This document shows, in pieces, positions 26,002 through 33,545 of a DNA stretch of 64,000 nucleotides. Under the pieces are notes generated by a model. It was not told where the DNA came from and searched no databases. It was given only the letters and a program-made list of their open reading frames with translations. The stretch comes from Kibdelosporangium philippinense (GTDB taxonomy: Bacteria > Actinomycetota > Actinomycetes > Mycobacteriales > Pseudonocardiaceae). Location of the stretch: assembly GCF_021390435.2 (NCBI RefSeq), contig NZ_JAJVCN010000001.1, positions 2,232,001-2,296,000 on the forward strand, given 5' to 3'. The position numbers and the translations under genes are program-made. Position 1 is the first letter of the stretch, and each line of letters begins with the position of its first letter.

Positions 26002-26832
26002 ATGACCGAGTGGGTGTTGTCCGGCTTTGGTGACGAAATCGACCCGGATCCCGTTGTGCAGCTCGCGGTACTCGAAGCGGTGGGCGCACGCCATCTTGAG
26101 CTGCGCGGTGCGTGGGACACGGGCGTGCTCGAGCTCGATTCCAGGCAACGAAGCGACTTGCGGAAGCTGCTCGACGAGCGTGGGTTGCAGGTGTCGGCGA
26201 TTGCCTCGCCGTTGGGCAAAGTGTCGCTGGATCTGCCGGTGGAGGCCGAGCTGGCACGGCTGCGGACCGCGATCGATGTCGCGCGCGCATTCTCGACCCG
26301 CTATATCCGTATGTTCTCCTTCTACCAGGAGGGGCGCGATCCCGCCGACATGCGTGACGACGTGTTGGTGCGCCTGCGCGCGATGACAGAATTGGCCGAG
26401 CGTGCGGACATCGTCCTGCTGCACGAGAACGAGAAGCACATTTACGGCGACACGCCAGCGCGGGTTCTCGATCTCATGGAGACCATTGGCTCTGATCACT
26501 TGCGGGTTGCCTGGGATAGCGCGAACTTCGTGCAAGTGGGCAGTCGCCCGTTCACCGATGCTTACGCCAACCTGCGGCCGTACCTGGAATACGTGCAGAT
26601 CAAGGACGCCCTCGCAGCAGACGGTAGGGTCGTTGCGGCGGGGGAGGGGGATGGCGAGGTGGTACAGACCCTCACGGCGCTGCGTGACGACGGCTACCAA
26701 GGTTTCATGTCGCTCGAACCGCATCTGTCCGCGGCCCACGCCCCTGGCGACTTGTCCGGACCCGCCGCCTTTGGCCAGGCCGCCCGTGCTCTTCGGCGAA
26801 TCACCGACAACCTGGGAGTGAACCTGTCATGA
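26002..26832 (+). CDS. sugar phosphate isomerase/epimerase (AP endonuclease 2 family)
   Basis: The 276-residue TIM-barrel protein has the xylose isomerase-like pattern: FGDEIDPDPVVQLAVLEAVG, HLELRGAWDTGV, VLLHENEKHIYGDTPARVLD with metal-binding Glu, RVAWDSANFVQVG, YVQIKDAL and FMSLEPHLSAA. Such enzymes epimerise or dehydrate sugars and inositols. It overlaps the next gene, a Gfo/Idh/MocA oxidoreductase, by ATGA; the two commonly act together in cyclitol or keto-sugar catabolism. The ATG at 26002 has only a weak ribosome site. Confidence 0.85.
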   Translation: MTEWVLSGFGDEIDPDPVVQLAVLEAVGARHLELRGAWDTGVLELDSRQRSDLRKLLDERGLQVSAIASPLGKVSLDLPVEAELARLRTAIDVARAFSTRYIRMFSFYQEGRDPADMRDDVLVRLRAMTELAERADIVLLHENEKHIYGDTPARVLDLMETIGSDHLRVAWDSANFVQVGSRPFTDAYANLRPYLEYVQIKDALAADGRVVAAGEGDGEVVQTLTALRDDGYQGFMSLEPHLSAAHAPGDLSGPAAFGQAARALRRITDNLGVNLS

Positions 26833-27980
26833 CGGACTCGATTCGCGTCGCGATCGTCGGATGCGGTGTCATTGGCCGCAACCACGCACGCGCGATCGGC
26901 GAGCACCCGGCGTTCGAGGTGGTCGCGGCGGTGGATCCAGTTCCGGAGAATTCGGCGGCGTTGCTGGCGGAATTCCCGTCGCCTGTGGCGTATTCCACGT
27001 TGGCGGACGCGTTGCGGGAGTGTGCGGTGGATCTGGTGGTGATCTGCACGCCCAGCGGCACGCATCTGGACCTTGCGCGAGAAGCGGTCACCGCGGGCAA
27101 GCACGTCGTGATCGAGAAGCCGCTGGATGTGAACGTCGCCAGGGCAGCGGAGTTCGCCGGGCTCGCCAAACAAGCCGCCGATGCTGGACAGATGATCACC
27201 GTGATCAGTCAGCACCGGTTCGACCCGGCGAGTGTTGCTGTGGCACGAGCAGTGCACGGCGGCCGGTTCGGTAAGCCGACTTCGGGTGCCGCCACGGTGT
27301 CTTGGTGGCGTGAGCAGAGCTACTACGACAGCGGCGATTGGCGCGGCACGTGGCAGCTTGACGGCGGCGGCGCGTTGATGAACCAGGGCGTGCACACGGT
27401 TGACCTGCTGTGTTGGTTTCTTGGCCGTCCACTGGAAGTCCAGGCCTCGGCGCGGCTCTTGGCGCATGAACGGGTGGAGGTGGAGGACACGGTTGCCGCG
27501 ACCGTGGTGTTCGAATCTGGCGCCATCGCGGTCCTGCTGGCCACGACCGCTGCTTATCCTGGGCTGACCGCGCGTATCCAGATCCATGGGTCCGAGGGAT
27601 CTGCGGTTATCGACAACGATCGGCTCGAGTACTTCCACGCCAAGGGGTCCGCTGCCGGCCACGAGCCTGGGGGAGCGGGCAGCGTCACCGGCGGCGCGGT
27701 CTCGGGCAACCAGGCGGAAGCCGAGGTCGGGCTCGCGGACACCCCGGCAGGCCCGCGTACCGAGCACGACTTCGTGCTCGGTCACCGCCGCCAATACGAC
27801 GATATTGCGCATGCTGTCTCCACTGGTGCCCGGCCACGCGTGACGATCGAGGACGCGTTGATGTCGCTGGCATTCGTTCGCGCGATCTATGTTTCGGCGG
27901 CCTTGGGCGAACGGATCGCGGTAGCGGACGTGCTCGACGGGAAATACTCGGACGTTCGCTTGGAGCTCAAGGGTCGCTGA
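26829..27980 (+). CDS. Gfo/Idh/MocA-family NAD(P)-dependent oxidoreductase
   Basis: The 383-residue protein has an N-terminal Rossmann fold (VAIVGCGVIGRNHARAIGEH), the family motif EKPLDVN with catalytic Lys, and GALMNQGVHTVDLLCWFLGR, where the His is the usual second catalytic residue. It oxidises or reduces a sugar or cyclitol hydroxyl. The partner isomerase upstream is translationally coupled, and both end at the convergent double-TetR gene, with which the stop overlaps by 14 bases. Confidence 0.9.
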   Translation: MTDSIRVAIVGCGVIGRNHARAIGEHPAFEVVAAVDPVPENSAALLAEFPSPVAYSTLADALRECAVDLVVICTPSGTHLDLAREAVTAGKHVVIEKPLDVNVARAAEFAGLAKQAADAGQMITVISQHRFDPASVAVARAVHGGRFGKPTSGAATVSWWREQSYYDSGDWRGTWQLDGGGALMNQGVHTVDLLCWFLGRPLEVQASARLLAHERVEVEDTVAATVVFESGAIAVLLATTAAYPGLTARIQIHGSEGSAVIDNDRLEYFHAKGSAAGHEPGGAGSVTGGAVSGNQAEAEVGLADTPAGPRTEHDFVLGHRRQYDDIAHAVSTGARPRVTIEDALMSLAFVRAIYVSAALGERIAVADVLDGKYSDVRLELKGR

Positions 27981-29130
27981 GAACGGCGGGCGACACGATC
28001 GCCAGCATCGCCTTCGCGATCTCGTGCCAGCGCTCCTCCGCGTCACCGATGCGCAGGACGCGGGCGAGGTGATCGCGTAACAGGGGTATGCCGAGTTTCA
28101 TCGCGGTCAGGACCGCGGCAACAGTGCGGTCCTCCTGCGAGGGCGCTGCCTTGAGATGCTGCGCGACCAGGTTGTCGAACAGCGAAGCGGCGCCGGGAGA
28201 TCCCTCCACAAGAATGCGGGCGAGGTAGTCCAGCACCTGCGGTCCGACCCGGTATGCCTCGGCGAGAAAATCGCCGCTCGACGCCTGGAAGTACTCGGTC
28301 ACGTAAGCGTCGCAGGCCGCACGCAAGTCGGCCTTGGTGCCGAAGTGGTGCTGCACCAAGCCGACCGAGACACCGGCTGCCTCGGCCACCATCCGCAACG
28401 AGGTGCCCGCGTACCCGTGCTGGCTGAACTGCGCCAATGCCGCGTTGCCGATCCGTGCGCGGGTGGTGAGCCCAGTGGGTGCCTCCGCGCCATCCCACCC
28501 GGCAATATGCTCGTATTGTTGGGTGGGCAATACGAGCATATTGCCGGAGTGCGATGATCTCAGGCGGGACAGGTGGTGGTCGACCAATGATGTCGCCTCC
28601 GCTGCCGATCGGTGCCCGAGCAGAACCGCGTCGCCGAGTCCGGAAACCAACGCCAGCAACAGGTCTGCTTCCTGGGTCGCGTCCAGCTGTGAGTCCAGGT
28701 CGCCGTCGGCCTGAGCAGCGGCGATCATCGCCGCCACCGCCTCGCGCAGCTGACTGTGGCCGACGCGGAATCTCTCGGCGATCTCCGGGTCTTTCAGCGC
28801 GTGCACGACGAACGCGTTCGCCACCAGCGCCTCGACCCGGCTGTGGGCTCCGAGGGGGAGCAGGGCGATCAGCGCGGCACGCAGGCCGGGCAGTCCACCG
28901 GCGAACTCCGGCCGCACCTGGTTTTCCACGTGGTCGCGCAGGGTCGCGGTGGTATAGCGCAGCATGGCTTCCCTGGTCGGGAAGTAGTGCTGCACCAGGC
29001 CCTTCGAGATGCCTGCCGCGGTCGCCACCGTGCCGATGCTCACCGCTTCAAGCCCCTGATCTGCCACGATGCCACGGACTGCGTCGGCGATCTGACGTCG
29101 GCGCTGCTCGTGATCGACCCGTTTGGGCAC
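27967..29130 (-). CDS. fused double TetR-family regulator
   Basis: One 387-residue protein carries two complete TetR units. Unit 1 has its HTH at about residues 32-56 (TVATAAGISKGLVQHYFP); unit 2 has a similar HTH at about 245-269 (MVAEAAGVSVGLVQHHFG), each followed by its own ligand-binding helices. Normal TetR proteins have about 190-200 residues. The join (residues 195-211) is encoded by a perfect 20-bp inverted repeat. Two similar operators lie just upstream of the start, between this gene and the divergent hydrolase. It probably represses itself and the hydrolase/membrane protein operon. Confidence 0.88.
   Translation of the reverse strand: MPKRVDHEQRRRQIADAVRGIVADQGLEAVSIGTVATAAGISKGLVQHYFPTREAMLRYTTATLRDHVENQVRPEFAGGLPGLRAALIALLPLGAHSRVEALVANAFVVHALKDPEIAERFRVGHSQLREAVAAMIAAAQADGDLDSQLDATQEADLLLALVSGLGDAVLLGHRSAAEATSLVDHHLSRLRSSHSGNMLVLPTQQYEHIAGWDGAEAPTGLTTRARIGNAALAQFSQHGYAGTSLRMVAEAAGVSVGLVQHHFGTKADLRAACDAYVTEYFQASSGDFLAEAYRVGPQVLDYLARILVEGSPGAASLFDNLVAQHLKAAPSQEDRTVAAVLTAMKLGIPLLRDHLARVLRIGDAEERWHEIAKAMLAIVSPAVLSDP
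28499..28547. repeat. perfect palindrome inside the TetR fusion joint
   Basis: CCGGCAATATGCTCGTATTG (28499-28518) is repeated as its exact reverse complement at 28528-28547 with a 9-base spacer. It is translated as GNMLVLPTQQYEHIAG between the two TetR units. Low G+C arms contrast with the coding sequence around them. It may be a palindromic insertion, or the old terminator or operator of a former intergenic region. Confidence 0.9.
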
Positions 29131-29140
29131 CTCTTCACCT

Positions 29141-29205
29141 CTTGACGATGTAACCGGATTGCAAAAACCGAGCCGAGCGGTTTACGATGTGATCGTATCG
29201 CAAAC
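29141..29205. promoter_or_regulatory. two TetR-type operators between divergent genes
   Basis: Site A, 29180-29205, is an imperfect 26-bp palindrome with outer GTTT...AAAC and inner CGAT...ATCG halves. Site B, 29141-29166, has about 19 of 26 bases in common with it (TGACGATGTAACCGGATTGC in its core). The centres are 39 bp apart. They lie between the double-TetR gene (start 29130) and the hydrolase gene (start 29220), so binding would shut both promoters. Confidence 0.65.
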
Positions 29206-29219
29206 GGCTGGAGGACTCA

Positions 29220-30104
29220 ATGAAGCTCGGCGGATTCACATCGCCGCAGGCGAGCGTCGAGTACGGCACGGCATACGACCGTGCATTCGCCGCACTGCCC
29301 GCTCCCACTGAACAGCGCGACATCTTCACCGCGTTCGGCGCGGCGCGGGTCTACCGCTTCGGCGAGCCCGGACCGGCCCCGTTAGTGCTGCTTCCTGGGC
29401 GGGCAGGCACGACGATCATGTGGGAGCCCAATCTCCTTGCCTTCATGCAGCATGGCCCGGTGTACGCGCTCGACCTGATCGGCGAGCCGGGGCGCAGCGA
29501 GCAGACGGCCCCCATCCGGAACGCCGAAGACCAGGCCGCGTGGCTCGAGACCGTGTTGAGCGCGCTCGACCTACGCGACGTGCACCTCGTCGGCTATTCC
29601 TTCGGCGGCTGGCTCGCGACGAACCTTGCTGTCCGCGCACCAGACCGGCTGGCTTCGCTGACATTGATCGACCCGGTGCAGACCTTCGGCCGGTTCCCGA
29701 TCCCACTGCTCGTTCGTACTGCGCTCACCCTCATTCCCGGCATCCGCCGCCGAGCCCGGCAGTCGTTCATGGAGTGGGTCTCAGACGGCGCCGAAGTAGA
29801 CAGCGACGACCCGGTGGCAACCGTGATCGACGAGGGCATGCGGACCTACCGGATCGCGCTACCAACCCCGGTCCGGTTCACCGACGCGCAACTGCGCAGC
29901 GTGAAAGTCCCTGTGCTCGCGCTGATCGCGGGCCGCAGCGTCATACACGACGGCGAACACGCGGCCGCCCGCGCCAGAGAACTGTTACCAGACGCCCGTG
30001 TCGAGTTGTGGCCTGCGGCAACGCACGCGATCGCGGGCGAATCAGCCGCTGAGGTCAACGCCCGCGTGCGCGAATTCCTAGCCGAGATCGAGGTGCGACG
30101 ATGA
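29220..30104 (+). CDS. alpha/beta hydrolase
   Basis: The 294-residue protein is a typical alpha/beta hydrolase: the nucleophile elbow GYSFGGWLATNLA, an oxyanion region VLLPGRAGTTIMWEP, an acid in LTLIDPVQ or later VLALIAGRSVIHDG, and catalytic His in WPAATHAIAGE. It has no signal peptide. It may detoxify or degrade an ester ligand sensed by the divergent double-TetR protein, whose operators lie just upstream. It overlaps the membrane protein gene by ATGA. Confidence 0.88.
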   Translation: MKLGGFTSPQASVEYGTAYDRAFAALPAPTEQRDIFTAFGAARVYRFGEPGPAPLVLLPGRAGTTIMWEPNLLAFMQHGPVYALDLIGEPGRSEQTAPIRNAEDQAAWLETVLSALDLRDVHLVGYSFGGWLATNLAVRAPDRLASLTLIDPVQTFGRFPIPLLVRTALTLIPGIRRRARQSFMEWVSDGAEVDSDDPVATVIDEGMRTYRIALPTPVRFTDAQLRSVKVPVLALIAGRSVIHDGEHAAARARELLPDARVELWPAATHAIAGESAAEVNARVREFLAEIEVRR

Positions 30105-30736
30105 CTGGCCGAACACCAAGCCCGTTGATCGCGCTTCTTTTGTGGGACGCGGGATTGCCGCTGCTGGCCTATTACGGCCTGCGTCTCGCCGGGCAGAGTG
30201 AGCAAGTCGCGCTGCTGGCCGGTGCGGTGTTCGCCGCGATTCGTATCGCCTGGGTCGCGGTGCGACACCGCTCGTTCGACGGGTTCGCCGCCCTGCTTGC
30301 GGCGGTCCTGGCTATCGGCCTCGTGTTGTCCTTCATCACCGGTGACGCGCGGTTCGTGCTTGTGAAGGAGTCCTTCGGCACGGCGGCGGCCGCGTTGATC
30401 CTGCTTGCCAGTTGTATGACTGGTAAGCCGCTGGTCCTTGTGGCGGTCAGGGCGGGCTCGTCGGCAGCCAAGCGTGCGGAGATAGACCGGTTATGCAACG
30501 AGGTCCCGGAGTTCCGCCGGGCGTTCGTGCTGATGTCGGCAGTGTGGGGAGTGGGCCTGCTGCTGGAGGCTGTGCTGCGGGTGCCGCTGGTGTACGTGCT
30601 GTCCGCGGATGTGATGGCCGGTCTCAGCGTCGTGTTGCTGCTGGCCGTGATCGGCCTGCTATCCGGCTGGACCGCCTGGTACGCAGGCAGAATCCAGGCC
30701 CGGCACACCCCACAGGAGATCAGCGTACGCACGTGA
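30101..30736 (+). CDS. integral membrane protein (VC0807-like)
   Basis: The 211-residue protein has about six hydrophobic helices (LIALLLWDAGLPLLAYYGLR; VFAAIRIAWVAVRHRSFDGF; LLAAVLAIGLVLSFITGDAR; then two near the C-terminus) and a cytosolic loop AKRAEIDRLCNEVPEFRRAF. This pattern occurs in the VC0807/DUF3159-like membrane family of unknown function, often controlled by TetR regulators. It is translationally coupled to the hydrolase. Confidence 0.7.
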   Translation: MTGRTPSPLIALLLWDAGLPLLAYYGLRLAGQSEQVALLAGAVFAAIRIAWVAVRHRSFDGFAALLAAVLAIGLVLSFITGDARFVLVKESFGTAAAALILLASCMTGKPLVLVAVRAGSSAAKRAEIDRLCNEVPEFRRAFVLMSAVWGVGLLLEAVLRVPLVYVLSADVMAGLSVVLLLAVIGLLSGWTAWYAGRIQARHTPQEISVRT

Positions 30737-31017
30737 AAAGCGGTGCCCAGTCGCGTCGCCTTCGAACACCGTGCAGCAGAACGGTTTCTCCGGTCAGCGA
30801 TGTCAACGCGAGTGCCTTCCCTGATGGCACAGTCTGGATGATCCTGCCCTTGTTTCACGGAGCCGGGGCAACCTCGGCTTCCGGCTCAGCGATCCGTCGT
30901 CGCGCGGCTGGTTCCCCGGGGATATGAGGTTCCTGGGAGGGTGCCGCATGGCCAGAATGTCCGAGCGATTCACCTTTCAGCGAGGTGGCCACGCACAGGC
31001 CAGCAGTCTGAGAGCAG
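30737..31017. other. intergenic stretch, no gene seen
   Basis: 281 bases between the membrane protein gene and the convergent frameshifted gene. Short open frames exist (for example one ending GSAIRRRAAGSPGI at 30925) but none has a family match or a ribosome site that convinces me. No clear terminator hairpin was found. Confidence 0.4.
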
Positions 31018-31649
31018 TCAGACGGACAGGATCAGGACGACTCCGTGGCCGCGTTGGGCTGCGTGCTGCAGGCGCTCCAGTTGCCGCAGCGCGAACGACC
31101 GGAGCATGAGGTAGTTGTATCCCTTGAAGGGGGCGAGGTACTGCCCGGCAATGTCTCCCGCGCCATCGACGAAATCGTCCAATTCCTGCCACGGTAATGA
31201 CTTGGCCCCGTCGAGTACATCGTGGACAGTGCTGGGACGCAGGGCGTAGAGGGGGTAACTGGAGTACTCCGGTGGCGGCGCGAGCCCTGCGTCGGTGTGC
31301 AGGCATTGGCGGTCGAACGGCACGGGAATCTCGTTGCACAAAGCCAGTAATGGCAGCACCGGCTCGAACGCGTGGCGCAGCTCGGCTGTCAGCGCTGGCC
31401 GGAACGCGTCCGCGTAGAAATCCGCCACGAGATAGGTTGCTCGGGTACCGCACCACACATCCGGGTCTTCGGCGCCCGGCAGGCCGGGCAGCTCGTCGAG
31501 TTCCGGTGGATATGGCCACGTTGCGCCTGAAGCCTCCCCCGCTCGTTACGCGCCTGGCATGCGTCCCAATAGAAATCCAGTTGTTTCTCACGAAAGCCCG
31601 CTACGGCCGACGCCCAGTCGACCGTAAGGCACACGGTATCGATTCCCAT
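31018..31649 (-). pseudogene. conserved hypothetical protein with frameshift
   Basis: Two frames together make one protein. The first, from ATG 31649 (MGIDTVCLTVDWASAVAGF and LDFYWDACQARNERG), runs into the complement of a C run at 31536-31540; the second continues GEASGATWPYPPELDELPGL, WCGTRATYLVADFYADAFRP and ends RGHGVVLILSV. Adding one base to the run gives 210 residues without interruption. I do not know the family; the sequence is soluble and acidic. A missed base in the homopolymer is as likely as a true mutation. It is divergent from the hydroxylase operon. Confidence 0.55.
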
Positions 31650-31798
31650 CAGGATCCCATCACCTTCGAACACACCACGTGCCACAGTGACATGCCCTTG
31701 CCGGGACCAGTCCCCGAGTGGAGCTCGTCACAAAAACAAAGCCAGAATGGAGCCCGTACCTCGACCCTTGACGGCAACCACCATGAAGGGACGCATTC

Positions 31799-32668
31799 AT
31801 GAGCCGACCGGTCGTCACGACAGCGGCAGCGGTAGTCGACACGGACCGCTACCCCTTGTCGGATCCAAGCAGTGCCGCGTGGCGCGAGGCGGTCGAGCAC
31901 GCGCGGCGCGAACTGGACCGGGTGGGCTGCTGCGTGCTGCCTGACTTCATCCGGCAGGATCTTCGGGACACGCTCCGGCGGCAGTGCGCGGACGTCGCTC
32001 ACCTGGCATACGACCAGGTAGAAATCGTGAACGCCTACAACATCGCGACCGACACACCGTTGCCAGAAGGACATCCTGGTCGCGTGACGATGGAGCGCGG
32101 CAACGCCTTCGTGGCCCGCGACCACATTCCTGACGACTTCGTCATCCAGCAGCTCTACACGAGCGCGGCGTTCCAGCACTTCGTGGCGGATTGTTTCCAG
32201 CTGCCTGCCGTGTACGAACTGGCTGATCCGCTGTCCGGTCTGTGCCTGAACGTCATCGCGCCCGGCCGGGCCCACCCCTGGCATTTCGACACCAACGAGT
32301 ACACGGTCAGCATGCTCACCCAGGACGCGAATGGCGGCGGCGAGTTCGAGTACTGTCCGAACATCCGGTCGGCAAGCGCGGAGAACTTCGCGGATGTCGC
32401 GGGTGTGCTGGCAGGCACGCGGGACGATCTCGTGCACCGGCTGACGCTGAACCCCGGCGATCTTCAGCTGTTCAAGGGCCGGTACTCGCTGCACCGGGTC
32501 ACCGAGGTGACCAGCGGTACCGCACGCCACACGGCGATCTTCGCCTACAGCGAGCGACCTGGAGTGATCGGTAGTGTCGAACGAACAAGGCAGCTTTTCG
32601 GCCGGGTGCTAACCGAGCACACGGCGGCCGAGGGCCGCGCGGTCCGCGGTGACGGACTGCTCGACTGA
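31799..32668 (+). CDS. Fe(II)/2-oxoglutarate oxygenase, BesD/HalB-like with hydroxylase-type HxD
   Basis: The 289-residue enzyme resembles the carrier-free amino acid halogenase family (BesD, HalB) over its whole length: HPWHFDTNEYTVSMLTQ, GGGEFEYCPNIRSASAENF, LNPGDLQLFKGRYSLHRVTE and RHTAIFAYSERPG. The metal ligands are His162, Asp164 and His232; Arg near 242 would bind 2-oxoglutarate. Halogenases of this family have Gly in place of the Asp, so this member should hydroxylate a free amino acid rather than chlorinate it. It is the first gene of an operon with a methyltransferase and a carnitine-type acyltransferase. Confidence 0.82.
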   Translation: MSRPVVTTAAAVVDTDRYPLSDPSSAAWREAVEHARRELDRVGCCVLPDFIRQDLRDTLRRQCADVAHLAYDQVEIVNAYNIATDTPLPEGHPGRVTMERGNAFVARDHIPDDFVIQQLYTSAAFQHFVADCFQLPAVYELADPLSGLCLNVIAPGRAHPWHFDTNEYTVSMLTQDANGGGEFEYCPNIRSASAENFADVAGVLAGTRDDLVHRLTLNPGDLQLFKGRYSLHRVTEVTSGTARHTAIFAYSERPGVIGSVERTRQLFGRVLTEHTAAEGRAVRGDGLLD

Positions 32669-32687
32669 CTCCAGAGGAGTACGGCGC

Positions 32688-33545
32688 GTGCCATACGACA
32701 CCACCGGAAAAGTCACCCTTGATCACATCTACACGCAGCCCGATCCGCGCGCGTACTTCACCACCCTGCGCGGGCTTGACTACTGCGTACCCCAACTCGC
32801 CGAGCCGCATTTCGCCGACCTGATCAGCCACCTGCACGCGAGTCTTGGCCGGACCGTGCGGGTGCTCGACATGGGCTGCTCATACGGCATCAACGCGACG
32901 CTGCTGAACGGCGGCGCCACGATGGCCGAGCTGTACCACTGGTACGGCGATCCAGACGCACACGCCATGGACCATGATGCCCTGCTGGACCGTGACCGGA
33001 AGCGGTTCGCGGATCATCGAAAGCGCGCCCGGATCGTGGGCCTTGACTCGTCCCAACCGGCACTGGACTACGCGTACACGGCCGGAATCTTGGACGACGC
33101 GGTGTGCGCCGACCTGGAGACCAACGAGCTGACCGAACTCCAACGTGCCCAGCTGTCCGGCACAGATCTGGTCATCTCCACGGGTTGTATTGGGTACGTC
33201 GGCGCCCAGACCGTCACCCAACTGGCCACGATCGACGAGGACCGCATGCCGTGGATGGCGCACTTCGTGCTGCGCATGGTGCCGTTCGAGCCGATCGAGA
33301 AAAACCTGTCAGCGCTGGGATATGAGGTCGAGCGGGTGGACTCGCTGTTCCGGCAGCGGCGGTTCGTCTCCGATGAAGAGCAGGCTCAGGTCATGGATAC
33401 GCTGCACGCGCAAGGCATCGATCCGCATGGGTTGGAGGACACGGGCTGGCTCTATGCCCAGTTGCACCTCTGCCGACCGCCGAGCAGCGTCGACTCCACC
33501 GCGGCCACGGACAACGTGGCCGGTCAGCACCTACGGCAAGGATGA
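32688..33545 (+). CDS. class I SAM-dependent methyltransferase
   Basis: The 285-residue protein has the SAM-binding motif VRVLDMGCSYGINATLL and a second strand IVGLDSSQPALDYA; GTDLVISTGCIGYVG is at the motif IV position. A large insert (YHWYGDPDAHAMDHDALLDR) separates motifs I and II. It starts at GTG 32688 with AGGAG nine bases upstream, 19 bases after the oxygenase gene, and overlaps the acyltransferase gene by ATGA. In this operon N-methylation of a hydroxy-amino acid to a betaine would be consistent, but the substrate is unproven. Confidence 0.82.
   Translation: MPYDTTGKVTLDHIYTQPDPRAYFTTLRGLDYCVPQLAEPHFADLISHLHASLGRTVRVLDMGCSYGINATLLNGGATMAELYHWYGDPDAHAMDHDALLDRDRKRFADHRKRARIVGLDSSQPALDYAYTAGILDDAVCADLETNELTELQRAQLSGTDLVISTGCIGYVGAQTVTQLATIDEDRMPWMAHFVLRMVPFEPIEKNLSALGYEVERVDSLFRQRRFVSDEEQAQVMDTLHAQGIDPHGLEDTGWLYAQLHLCRPPSSVDSTAATDNVAGQHLRQG

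Noticed and set aside
31799..32668. Free amino acid halogenase
   Set aside because: The metal site has Asp164 (HFD); halogenases of this family have Gly at that position.
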